DNA from: Rehmannia glutinosa
Lineage: Eukaryota > Streptophyta > Magnoliopsida > Lamiales > Orobanchaceae
Direction: 5' to 3'
DNA length: 64,000 nucleotides
NCBI GenBank assembly: GCA_016081115.2
Contig: JABTTQ020003020.1
Coordinates: forward strand, 107,364-171,363
A program made the translations under genes and the position numbers. Shown piece by piece: positions 24,249 to 35,047 of the stretch (positions within the stretch are counted from its first letter, which is position 1; each line of letters begins with the position of its first letter). The notes beneath the pieces are model-generated. The model worked only from the letters and a program-made list of their open reading frames with translations, was not told where the DNA came from and did not search any database.

Positions 24249-24285
24249 TTGCTTGAGGACAAACAAAGTTCAAAGTTGGAGGTGG
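24249..24285 (+). other. Terminal hairpin plus polypurine tract of element E
   Basis: Arms TTGCTTG and CAAACAA (one mismatch) flank AGGA at 24256-24259. The PPT AAGTTGGAGGTGG (24273-24285) then precedes the LTR start at 24288. It is the expected plus-strand primer. Confidence 0.75.
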
Positions 24286-24287
24286 TT

Positions 24288-25942
24288 TGATAAGGGTTTT
24301 TGTATGCATGTTTTATGTGTATATTTGAGTAGAATTCGAGTTATTTTATTGTTAGTTTTGTAAATTTTTGGTTATACATAGTTCATATTACTCCAATGTA
24401 CTTTTATTGATGTAGATTGACCATTTGGGGCTAATTTTGGTGAATTTTGGACCATGGATTCATGTCAAAACATACCGGGGAGTTTAAGGATGCGAAAACG
24501 CTCAAAATCCCAAGCCAAACGCGTCATTTTGGGGCCTTTTTGGTCCAACACGGCCAGGGGGTGTTGGGCAACACGACCATGTTAAAACAGGGCAAAAAAT
24601 CACAATTTTTGGGCTTGGACAACCTCTGACACGGCCAGGCCGTGTTGTGCAACACGGCCATGTCAGACTGAAGAACAAACAGCATGGCCAGGGTGTGTTC
24701 TGCGACATGACCATGTCAGGGACATCTTTTTGCAACTTTTCCATGCGAAAATTATGGAAAACTCACCAACCAAGTTTTTTGACCACTTTTGTACACCTTT
24801 AACACCCAACTTTGCTACATCATGTCCCTATATCCCTCAGTTATCATATGAAAACAATAATTCAACAACCCAACAATGAAAGTGGAGCATTTGTTTAACA
24901 AAAGATAGCATTATTGATGTGTTCTTTCACAAAAATGATGTCTATAAAAGCCAAAAGTTTGAGCTGGGAAGGACATTGAATTCATTAGATTCATAGATTC
25001 ATTTATTAAATTCATTAGACATTGGAGATCAAGAGGTCTTGGAGGAGTAAGCTTGTAGCAACATTGGAGAAGAAGGCTTGGAGCAACATCATCAATCAAG
25101 AAAGAAGTCAATTGAGATTTTGAGAAAGATAAGTACACCATGTCTACAACACTTAAATCTTCTTGTGTAATTTATTCTTTGGTCAAAATCATGTGTAGCT
25201 AAACTCCTAGTGTTTGAATGTAATGAACTCTAGAATGGATTTGTGATTAAGGCGTGTATGTTTTTAATAAAATCTTCATGTTTTGTGTGATTCACTTATA
25301 TTATGCTTCGATCATTCGAATTGATATATGCGCAATATTGATTTGAAGTTTATTTTTCATCCGGGAAATCGAGAGATTCATGGTTAAATAGAACCTATAT
25401 AAGTGAAAAGAGTTGCATGCAATCCTAGATATAGGACGACATAAATCTTCTAGATTAGGGTCAAACCTAATATGGGAATTCACAAATCGTTATAATGCTG
25501 TCTTGGGGGTTTTAACTAGAAAGAGATTTCAGTTAATCAACTTGAGATTAGGAGTTTTTCACCTTGAGAAAGGGTTTAACTTAAATCGGGAATTTCTACG
25601 GTCCACATAACATGAGATTTTATTAAAAGAGGATGGTTTTTGCTTAAGGGTTCATGGTTGTATTTTTAACTTGTTAAATCACAAAAACATTCTAGAGGGA
25701 TTTACATTCAAACACATCTCTATCTCTTGATTTCTTATTTTACAAATCTTCCTTCATTTTTACATTTTGTAGTTTATTAATAAAAAAAGAAAACTCTGAA
25801 AATTGTTAGATTAAATAACAAAAAGACGACAATTATTAGTACTCACAATCCTCGTGAGAATGACACTCGGTACTCAATAATCTATACTATAAAACGATAT
25901 GTGCACTCGCCTAAGATTTTAAAGGTAGCTTTTGAGCCATCA
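24288..25942 (+). repeat. 3' LTR of element E
   Basis: About 1655 bp, TGATAAGG to CCATCA, pairing with 11329-11730 plus 19180-20417. TATA box tctataaaag at about 24941-24950. Uninterrupted at D's insertion point, so it shows the empty site. Confidence 0.92.
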
Positions 25943-25947
25943 AATAC

Positions 25948-27852
25948 CAAGGATCAATTGGACAAACTTGATCCTAAGGCCGATGAAAGAATTTTTATGG
26001 GGTCTCAACCAAGAGCAAAGCATATCGAGTTTATAATAAGACTAGCATGGTGGTTGAAGAATCTATTCATGTCAAATTCAATGAAGCCTCGGGTGTTGAA
26101 ACGATACCCAATGATGAAAGTGATGAAGAAGATGGTATTGAACCAATTGTTCCAAATGATGTTCATAGTGATCAACCTTCCACTTCAAATGATCAACCTT
26201 CAACTTGAAATGTCCCACAAGAAGACAAAGGTGATAATTCAGATCTTCCCATTGCTCTAAAATTCAAAGGAGATCATCCAAAAGATCTCATAATTGGGGA
26301 CCCTCTGGACAAGGTTATGACTAGAAGAAAGTTTGCTGAGAAAACTCTTATTTCTCAAAAAGAGCCAAAAAATACAAAGGAAGCAACTAAAGATGAAGAA
26401 TGGTTTCTAGAAATGGAAGAAGAGTTGAATTAATTCGAAAGGAATGATGTTTGGGAATTGGTACCTTGTCCTCCATCACAAACAATTATTGGTACAGAAT
26501 TGGTATTCCGAAACAAACTCGATGACCAAGGCAACATCGTTCGAAACAAATCAAGGTTAGTGGCTCAAGGGTATTGTCAAGAAGAAGGTATTGGCTATGA
26601 TGAAACATTTGCACCTATAGCACGTTTAGAAGCTATTTGTATTTTACTTGCCTATTCTTCTTAAAAAATTTCAAGCTTTACCAATCGATGTTAAATCCGC
26701 CTTTTTAAATGATTTATTCAAGAAGAAGTCGATGTAAATCAACCTCCTAGGTTTGAAAATTTTTCAAGGCCAAATGATATTTACAAACTTAAAAAGGCCT
26801 TATATGGTTTAAAACAAGCATCCCGAGCATGGTATGATAGACTTAGCTCTTTTCTTTTACAAAATGGATTTACAAGAGGTAAAGTTGATACTACTATCTT
26901 TGTTTTTGAAAGAGGACAAGATTGTTTATTAGTTCAAATTTATGTTGATGATATTATATTTGGTGCCACTAATGAATCTCTTTGTAAGACATTTTCCAAG
27001 CTAATGCAAGGTGAATTTGACATGAGAATGATGGGAGAGCTCAATTTCTTTCTTGGACTCCAAATAAAACAATGCCAAGAGGGCATTTAGATATCACAAT
27101 CAAAGTATACAAAAGAACTTCTAAAGAAGTTCGGAATTGAAGAAGGAAGAATCGTTACTACTCCAATGGCAACCAACGTCAAGTTAGACAAGGATGAAAA
27201 AGACAAGTCGGTTGATAAATCAAAATATCGAGGTATGATTGGTAGTTTACTTTACTTAACCACAAGTAGCCCCGATATTCTTCATGTTGTATGCCTATGT
27301 ACTCATTTTTAAAGCAATCCCAAAGAATCTCATATGAGTGCCATTAAAAGAATTTTTCGATATTTGAAAGACACTATTTCATATGGCTTGTTTTATCCAA
27401 AGAATGAAAATTTTTCTCTTGAAGGATATAGTGATTCGGACTATGTGGGAAATATTGATGATCGCAAAAGTACTTCCGGATCATGTCAATTTTTAGGCGA
27501 TTGCCTAGTATCTTGGTTTTCAAAGAAGCAAAATTGTGTATTCTTATCAATGGCCGAAGCCGAATATATTTCCACGGCCTTTTGTTGTACTCAACTTCTT
27601 TGGATGAAACAAACCTTAGCGGATTACAAATGTTCTTTTGAAAATGTTCCTATCTTTTGTGATAAAAATCCGCTATAAACATTGCTCAAAATCTGGTTCA
27701 TCATAACCAAACAAAACATATTGAGGTTCCACACCTTCTAAGGGATAGTATTTCCAAACGAAAAATTGAGACGTGATTTGTTCCGTCTCAAGATCAACTC
27801 GCGGATATTTTCATAAAACCTTTAGCCGCTGAGTCTTTTGCGTCAATTTGAG
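25948..27852 (+). pseudogene. pol: Element B pol, part 2 (integrase end, RT, RNase H)
   Basis: It continues the integrase frame cut at 11328 (KDQLDKLDPKADE). The linker is frameshifted around 26000. RT starts near 26400 with WELVPCPPSQTI, then NKSRLVAQGYCQEEGIGYDE and TFAPIARLEAICILLAYSS. The catalytic YVDD is in VQIYVDDIIFGATNES (about 26930-26975). RNase H includes SPDILHVVCLCTHF, GYSDSDYVGNIDDRKSTSG (about 27425-27480) and SMAEAEYISTAFCCTQLLWM (about 27550-27610). The tail near 27790-27850 has VPSQDQLADIF. Several stops (near 26432, 26662, 27089 and 27310) make it non-functional. Confidence 0.9.
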
Positions 27853-29140
27853 CTCGTTTAGGCATAATGCATATCGAATAAGGTCTATGATTGCATTTTG
27901 TGCATTTTTAAAACTTAGGGGTGAAAAATAGGTTTTTTAACTCAAAATTCGGACATAACCAAAAACTGGACTTCAGGGACCGGGTAATAGAGGGGTCGAC
28001 CGGTCGACCAAGGCCTAGACTGGTCGAACCCCATCTCCAATCGGTTGACCTTGGGCAATTTTTGGTTTATATCGGTTCTATCTCAGTCTCAGTCTATTTC
28101 ACTTTTTTTTTCACCCATTTCGCACCCTTCGCCAAATTTACACGCAATTCACTCAAAAATGATTTCTCTTTTGAAAATTTTATATTATTGGATTTATATT
28201 AAGAGTATATCATCCATATTACTCAACTTCTCCGATTAATTGGTAAGTTTAATTCCCTCTTTAATCTCAATTGGGTTAAACCCTTGAGAAAATGCTTTTG
28301 CTTGATGGATTGATGAATTTGTGGTATCATTGTGTTGGGAATTATGTATATTGATGAATTGTGATTGTAGAAGTAGTATTGGTTATGATTTTTTTGGGCA
28401 TGATTACATTTTCAAATTTTATATACACCTTCGATTCTATTCTATGCACGCCAAGTGTTCGATAAAATGTCTCAATGAAAATTTCATTTACATGAATCTC
28501 TTGATTTCAAATGTCTTATATGTTTATAGAGATTATGTTTTATCAATCAAATGAGCTTCTACAAACTTACTTCTCGAAATTTCCCTTATTATTTGGAATT
28601 TTAAGCTTTATATTCAAAGGCATAATAATTCGATTCTATGCGCACTTTGATATGTATTTATGATGTTTTTATCATGCTAATAGTCTTTTTGATGATTCCA
28701 AACCGGGAGAAACATAAAATAATCTCATAAGCTCAAAGAAGCTAGAAAAAGCTCGCGAAAAAAGCTATAAGTTGTGGATGAAAAAGCCAAACGTTAAGGA
28801 TGAAACTTAGTCCAATGGGTGTATAATGGAATTTTACATATAACTAATGGTTTCTTTTTGACATGGGAAGCTTCTAAGATCTTGAAATGAAAGCTCAAAT
28901 TGTAAAAGCTAAGCTTTTAGCTTTTAGTTGTTTGCTTCTACGGCTACTCTTGATTTACATGTTGAAAGGGGGAGCTTTTATAAAATATTTTGAAAAATCT
29001 TTGCTCCTTACCTTATGATTCTTATGCATGAAAAGTGTCGCCTAAAATGGATAGTTATTTTTGACTGGAAAAACTTGTTTGGTTTTCAAAATCGACCTCT
29101 TAAAATTATTTTGATTTATAATCATCAAAAAGGGGAGTTT
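27853..29140 (+). other. Element B 3' non-coding region with palindrome and polypurine tracts
   Basis: A perfect 16-bp palindrome GGTCGACCGGTCGACC lies at 27994-28009 in a patch of related motifs (27980-28055). PPT-like tracts lie near 28704, 28967 and at the LTR edge (29130-29136, aagggga). No coding frame. Confidence 0.65.
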
Positions 29141-30362
29141 TGTTAGATAAATGATTTTATCATAATTTTGATGATTTTATTTAACTGATTTTTTCACCAA
29201 AACAATGTCCCTAAATGTTGTCCAAATACTCTTAATCGATTTAAATTATTTTTACTAATTTTTTGGAGTATTTCTTGAAGTTTATTTTTGACAAAATTGG
29301 ACAACACTTCAGTTTCGAGGCCAATCGGTCGCCCTAGAGGGCAACCCATGCCTGAAAGTTTGATTTCTGAAATAGAAAAGAGAAGGAAGATTTTTTACTG
29401 GAGGTCGACCGGTACCTGTGTTGAACTATTTTGGAACAAATATTTCGTCTCTAAAAAATAAGGGTGTCAACCGGTCCAACAAGGGGCCGACCAGTCGAAC
29501 ACATGGTCGACCGATCGAAGCCCACTTGGACCGGTCCACCTAGCTAATTTTCAAGTATATTTTGAAATTCAACATTAGAGGTCAACCGGCCGACCTAAGG
29601 TTTTATCTGCAAACTATCTGTTGCACAACATACAACGTTTCATGATTTTAAGGGATTGATTTCTAACAACTATAATCTCCATTTGATTTGCAATTTTTTT
29701 ACATATTTCAATCTCCACGGAGGAGCTTATGTATGAAAATCAAATTCAAGACCTCTCCTATAAATAGATGAAGGATTGAAGTAACAAGACACAACAACAC
29801 AAGCACAAGCAAACTTCTTGTTCTTCACTTTCATACTTTTGTTGTGTTTAGCCCAAGTCTTTCACTTGCACATCTTGAGTACTAGGCTTGATTCTTGAAT
29901 ACACTAGCACTTCAAAGTTGTATACTTCATTTGAGTTGTAATCTTGAATTGTTTTCAATCATCCAAAACAAGACTCCTTGTTAGTGTTCTTGTGGTAAGA
30001 GCACACTAGGGTAATTTTAAGGTGTTGAAGAGTGTGTTACTCTTCATTGGTGTAAGAAGATTGTGGTAATCTTCATATGTGTTGTTGTAAGAAGAGTGAT
30101 GTGCTCTTCAAGGTAAAGGTTGTAATAGTTTGGTACCTATTAATAAATCTTTTTCCTTTTTCAAAATCCATTCCGGACATACCGGGGTGGTATAAGATTA
30201 GGCCCTAGGTGGGTTGAACTTCTATAAATTAACGTGTGTTGTTTACATTTCCGCACTTTTATTTTCGTTATCATTCTTACATTCAAAAACGAGGGCGAAA
30301 ATAAGAAAGTCGGCATAATCTATTCACATTCCTCTAGATTATCGTAGCCACTTGGACTAACA
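29141..30362 (+). repeat. 3' LTR of element B
   Basis: 1222 bp, starting TGTTAGATAAATG and ending GGACTAACA. TATA box ctataaatag at about 29758-29767. CCGGTCGA-like palindromes at 29320-29600. Pairs with 1236-2448. Confidence 0.92.
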
Positions 30363-30367
30363 TATTA

Positions 30368-30524
30368 TGCCAAATCAAAGGGTCATAAGTCCAAGGAGAG
30401 ACCATCTCGCGCAACTGGAATCATAGCTGTTATTTCAGAGGGCACCTATAAGTTGGAAGATATCGGTGGCAATCATACACTTAGATCTTGGAATGCTGAG
30501 AATATGAGAAGATATTATCAGTAA
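30368..30524 (+). pseudogene. Element A integrase C-terminal remnant
   Basis: The frame reads AVISEGTYKLEDIGGNHTLR then SWNAENMRRYYQ and stops at TAA 30522-30524. This is the typical end of a Ty3/Gypsy Tat integrase, where G-Y-L..W N..L..Y Y closes the polyprotein. It follows A's gag directly once B is removed, so RT, RNase H and most of integrase are deleted. Confidence 0.8.
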
Positions 30525-31050
30525 GTTAGGTCTAATTTCTTTTTAGCACCAATGTTAATGAACAATTTCTTTGTTATCAAATTTATTTCAAGTTGAAAAT
30601 AAAAGTTCTACTTTATTTTAAGAGTGATTCTTGAAACCAACAAGGCAAACATAGGATTGCAATGGATGACCATTGTCACTATTGTCAAGGACAGGATTGC
30701 AGTGGAAGACCACTACTGCAATCGAAAGGAACGAACAATCCCAAGTTTTGATATTAATTCCGAGGATCAATCATTGGAAACAAAGTCCAAACCTTGCTTA
30801 GGCACTGAGGAGAAGTGGTGACGCTTGGGATAATCAACCAGCTAGCAACTGCTAAAAAGACTCATTGGGAAATGATCTGGAGATCATTCAGATCCAACTA
30901 TTCGTCTACTGGATTGATCTCCTAAGATGAATAATTGAGGCCTTTATTGGCCAAAATGGGATGACTAGAACCCATGAGGCCAATGACTCCCCCAAACTTA
31001 ATTCCAGACAGCGGATAACAAATTCTACCAACTTTTTCAACCTTTGAAAC
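30525..31050 (+). other. Element A 3' non-coding DNA before element F
   Basis: No domain is seen. The 65-codon frame at 30624-30821 has no recognisable motif. The last five bases, GAAAC, are F's target site. Confidence 0.5.
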
Positions 31051-32789
31051 TGTTAAGTTGGTTTTTATACCAATGTATTGAGTATTCTAGACTAGGATTT
31101 TGCGGTGTTTTCGAGTAATTTAGTGTCGTTTGAGTTATGTTTGTGTCATTAGTTGTTGTTTGTGAGTCGGGACAAGTCTTGGTAGCCAAATTGAGTAAAA
31201 ACGGTGAAAAACGTGTTTGGACGGTACAGATCGCATTTTAGAAGCGGAAAAATGGGAAAATTATTGACTGAGAACGAGCGTCGCAGCGCCAAAACCCCCG
31301 CGCCGCAGCGCGGGGGTACAAAAGAGTACAGTACGCACAGCATGGGATGGATGAAAGCTGCAGCCTAAAATTAAAGGGCGGTCGCAGCAGCCGGTAGTAG
31401 TAGCGTGCGATGGTGGTGTTCAGCGTGCAGCATGACAGCAACATGACAACGGCAAGGTGTGATGATCAGCGACAAGCCCAGCCCAAATAGCATCCATCAA
31501 GCAACATCGTCATCCAAACAGTAGGCAAAGAAGAAGATTTCGGCGTGAGAGGCAAAGAACGGGGCGATACTCTTCAAAGCGGCCGCAGGCTAGCGATGAT
31601 GATGATTGCAGCTGCGTTAACTAGCCTGGACGATAGCAGCAGATGAAGAGCAGCGCGCTTTAACTAGCCTGGCGATAGAAGAAGAGAATGAAAGCGGCAG
31701 CAAAGCCGCGGCGGGAAGAAGCGGCGAGGCAACGCGATGAGCGGGCAACGAGACGACAAGCAGCGCGCTGCAGCGCGCCGTCCAAGCGTTGCAGCGCGCG
31801 TATGGGCCTGAGGGTGCATGAATTATTTGTTGGGCCGTTTTGGACGGATTTTCGAGGGCTTCGACTTATAAATACACCACGGAGACGCACAAACGAGGTT
31901 GGTTGGATATTATTTTGAGCACAACGCAAGACAAGAGACACGAAGCGAGGGTTCGGGATGGCAATTGGAGGCACTTCTCGTCTGGAGACAGAGAGAATTT
32001 CTTCTCTTTTCTTCTCAATTCTTTCTTTGCTTTTCTTTGTCGATTTTTGAGATGTATAATTATTTCTCCATGAGTTTTTGTACATCCATTATGAGCTAAA
32101 CCCATCTTTCTATTGGATTGATGTAACTTACATTTGAACCTATGTTTTGATTTCCAGTTTATGAAATTCGCATGTTTATTAATCTATTTGTGCTATTTGA
32201 TTTGATTGCATCTCGATTATCGATCAATAATTTAGATTATTTGGCGTGTTTAATTTGGACGCCGAGAGAGGTAATTGAACGCCTGGCCATTGAATAGCAC
32301 AACCTAGGGTTTCATAGAATCGAGAGATTTATGAATCTTTTGAAGCCTGTGATAGAATATTCATTGAGCGCATTAGGGTTTACTATTATGATTTTTATAG
32401 AGATATCGAAATCAGAAATTGGAACCTATAATCACTTGGCACTCGAGAGAGGAAGTGATAAACGGTAGGAATATTGGCTTATAGATTAATAACTTGTGAT
32501 TATTAAACTGGATTGAAAACATAGGGGATAACTAGGTGAAATCAACCCTCTAGAATTCATCTTCTAAGTGTTTGATTAATTGTCTGAACCAACTGTTTGC
32601 TTATTTTTAGTTTTATTTTTAGTTTAATAAATTCTCATCTCTTTTCGATTTCTAGATAGAATGAATTAAGCTATTTTAATTATAGTACTTAGTATAAAAT
32701 TCGATAACAATCCTTGTGGAGACGATAACCCTACTTTCAAAACCTATACTAAAACTTGACACCGCACGCATGTAAGAATTTCGCAATCA
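31051..32789 (+). repeat. 5' LTR of element F
   Basis: 1739 bp. TATA box cttataaatac at about 31865-31875. A GC-rich block (31265-31830) carries repeated GCAGCGCG units and an inverted pair CCCCCGCGC/GCGCGGGGG (31296-31316). The outer parts match the 3' LTR closely; this block does not. Confidence 0.92.
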
Positions 32790-32796
32790 AGTTTTT

Positions 32797-32816
32797 TGGC
32801 ACCGTTCTTCGGGGAT
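32797..32816 (+). other. Element F primer-binding site (tRNA-Asp type)
   Basis: TGGCACCGTTCTTCGGGGAT begins seven bases after the LTR end. It matches the tRNA-Asp complement except in the middle (CTTC for GCC). Confidence 0.75.
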
Positions 32817-32921
32817 TGTTTTATCCTATTTTAAACTAATACTATTACCACGTAGTCTTAATCCTAATCTAGACTAGTATAGGATTTATAATTTCATTTT
32901 TCTCATTTGACTTGTCTGTTT

Positions 32922-33955
32922 ATGCGAGATTCCGACGATATTAATTTGCTCCCTTTTGATCCAGAGATTGAAAGGACACTTCGAGCAATCCGAGCAGCAA
33001 AGCGAGCAGAGAATCGAGCAATGGCAGAAGGCGGGGACGATGAGAATAACAGAAATCGGGTCGTAAATGTGCCACCACAGCGTGAGGCACCAGAAAGGGC
33101 AATCCGGGATTACTTTCTGCCGACCATGAACCAGAATTACTCTAGAAATTGTGCGCCAGCCCATAAATGCGAATAGTTTCGAATTGAAACCGGGCCTCAT
33201 AAGCATGGTTCAACAGAATCAGTTTTGGGGGAGTCCAGTAGATGATCCGAATACACATCTGGCCACATTCTTGAAATTTGCGACACCATCAAGATGAATG
33301 GTGTGACCGATGAGGCCATTCGATTGAGGCTTTTCCCATTTTCACTCCGGGATAAGGCCGAGGGGCAAAGTGGTTACAGACGTTCGTCCCTGGGAGTATT
33401 ACTTAGTCAGGATGATCTGACTCAAAAATTCTTAGCAAAATTTTTCCCTCCCAGCAAGACACTCCAACTAAAGAGCGAGATAGCCCAGTTCCAATAGATT
33501 AATTTTGAGCCGTTATACGAAGCTTGGGAGCAATTTAAAGATCTGTTGCGGAGATGCCCACAAAGATGGTTATGCGCAGACCGGGCAGAGGTTGATATTT
33601 CTACAATGGGCTGAATGGGCATACGAGGACGATACTAGATGCGGCATCAGGAGGTACATTGATGGCTAAAACACCGACTGAGGCCTTAGTTCTACTTGAA
33701 GAAATGGCCACAAACAACTATCAATGGCCTTCCGAGAGATCAGCACCAAAGCCAGTTGTCGGTGTTCTTGAGCTGGATACAATGTCAGATTTGGCAGCTC
33801 AAATCTCGAGTCTAACAAAGCAATTGGCAATCATGAATACTGGCAACACACCACGGCAAGCTGTGCTCCCACCCGTAGCCGTTCACGCAGCCGCCACTCA
33901 CGAGGCCGAGCAAGCCAATTATGTGAATAACCGGGATTTTAATAACCGAGACTAA
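32922..33955 (+). pseudogene. gag: Element F gag, first part
   Basis: ATG 32922 opens MRDSDDINLLPFDPEIERTL, a typical Athila Gag start. Frameshifts at about 33170-33290 separate it from the core, read as ATFLEICDTIKMNGVTDEAI and RLRLFPFSLRDKA (33270-33360). LTQKFLAKFFPPSKTLQLKS (33420-33480) and EAWEQFKDLLRRCPQ (33520-33565) follow. The open piece 33659-33955 has NNYQWPSERSAPKP and DLAAQISSLTKQLA, as in Athila Gag. At least three frame breaks. Confidence 0.85.
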
Positions 33956-34017
33956 TTCATTATCACCCGGGACTTCGCAATCATGAGAATCTCTCTTATA
34001 GCAACAACAAAAATGTA

Positions 34018-34985
34018 TTGAATCCACCTTTGGGTTATCCAAACCCATCCAGTTCCAATGCACTCGGAGGTGAAAAGAAGCAGTCACTTGAGGAGATGCT
34101 CGGCTCATTCATCGGAGAGACCAGGAATCGAATGAATAGGAGTGAGGCGCAGATTGATGGTCTGAATACTAAGATGAGCACAGTGGAGACGCATATTAGG
34201 TCGATCGAGACACAAATGGGTCAGTTGGCTACAACCATGAATTCATTGCAGCAAAATGGAAAGTTCCCAAGTGATACAGATGTTAATCCGAGAGAGCACT
34301 GCAATGCAATTTACGCGGAAAAGGAAGCAAAAATTCAGCCTGCTCCCGAAGAATCACCTATTTATGCGAAACTAGTGGAATCCAAGAAAATAAAGTTGGA
34401 AGATTTTGAGACTGTCTATTTGACAGAGGAGTGTAGTGCAATAGTCCAGAGTAAACTACCTCAGAAAATGAAGGATCGAGGGAGTTTCACTATTCCTTGT
34501 ACTATTGGAGGAGTTTTCTTTGAGAAACCACTTTGTGATCTTGGGTCCAGTGTGAATCGATATCTCTCTTTGCGATGTGACGAGGTTTGGGCTCGGGAGG
34601 TGAAGCCGCCCAACATCACTTTGCGGTTTTTGATCGATCCATCGCCTATCCATGGGGAATCATTGAAGACGTGTTGGTAAGAATTAATAAATTTGTTTTT
34701 CCTGTGGATTTTGTAGTGTTGGACGTGAACGAGGACAAGAAAGTACCCATAATCTTTGGGCGACCATTTTTAGCTACAACACGGGCTTTGATCGATGTAG
34801 AAACGGGGGAGCTAACATTGCGGGTAAATCAGGAGAAAGTTGTATTCACCATCCATCCAACCAATAGGCTAAAATTTGAATTAAAGGATGGTAAGCAGAT
34901 GGTTGGGAATATTGCTGAAGACATTGGAGGTTGGGAAGTTTCTAAGGGGAATGTGGATAACATGCCTATTGGAGCCCCAACTTGA
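34018..34985 (+). pseudogene. Element F Gag tail and aspartic protease
   Basis: The frame 34018-34680 starts with the Gag tail, including the heptad-like IRSIETQMGQLATTMNSL that marks Athila Gag. It then has the linker YAKLVESKKIKLEDFETVYL and the protease entry FTIPCTIGG and PLCDLGSSVN. The active site reads DLGSS. A frameshift just after it (near 34560-34600) moves the rest to the frame 34587-34985. That part has YPWGIIEDVLVRINKFVFPV and IIFGRPFLATTRALIDVETG, ending at TGA 34983-34985. Canonical Athila has DLGASIN, so the Ser change and the frameshift suggest decay. Confidence 0.85.
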
Positions 34986-35031
34986 GGATAATCTGACATA
35001 GTCTGGCTGAAGACTGTAAACTTAGCGCTTC

Positions 35032-35047
35032 TTGGGAGGCAACCCAA
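35032..35047 (+). other. Conserved potential RNA hairpin, loop AGGCAA (element F)
   Basis: TTGGG-AGGCAA-CCCAA begins 46 bases after the protease stop. The upstream bases (gacatagtc, about 34995-35003) also match element E (gacatagtc, about 22887-22895). Confidence 0.6.

Larger units (their letters stand above)
22940..24287 (+). other. Element E 3' non-coding region
   Basis: About 1.35 kb without a coding frame. It is AT-rich, with A tracts (23890-23910). It holds two copies of a hairpin-plus-purine module, listed separately. Confidence 0.6.
11329..25942 (+). mobile_element. Element E: Athila-like Gypsy retrotransposon encoding only Gag and protease
   Basis: LTRs start TGATAAGGGT and end GAGCCATCA. 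A perfect 5-bp TSD AATAC flanks it (11324-11328 and 25943-25947). Removing E restores B's integrase frame. The PBS at 20424 matches the tRNA-Asp 3' end, as in Athila elements. The internal region (20418-24287, about 3.9 kb) holds gag and an aspartic protease and then about 1.4 kb of non-coding sequence. No RT, RNase H or integrase can be seen. D is inserted in its 5' LTR. E is non-autonomous and would need proteins from another element. Confidence 0.9.
1236..30362 (+). mobile_element. Element B: Sirevirus-type Copia retrotransposon, disrupted by C and E
   Basis: Its two LTRs (1236-2448 and 29141-30362) start TGTTAGATAA and end GGACTAACA. The flanks are TAGTA (1231-1235) and TATTA (30363-30367), a 5-bp TSD with one difference. 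The PBS at 2451 matches initiator tRNA-Met. Order: gag (2513-3468), element C, integrase fragment (11134-11328), element E, rest of pol (25948-27852), long 3' non-coding region, PPT, LTR. LTRs over 1.2 kb, a UBN2-type Gag and several PPT-like tracts before the 3' LTR fit the Sirevirus group. The Gag C-terminus, protease and first part of integrase are missing. Confidence 0.88.

Noticed and set aside
31660..32105. Long minus-strand and plus-strand frames (up to 141 codons) in a GC-rich stretch
   Set aside because: They lie in F's LTR, overlap on both strands and recur in the other LTR with changes that ignore reading frame.
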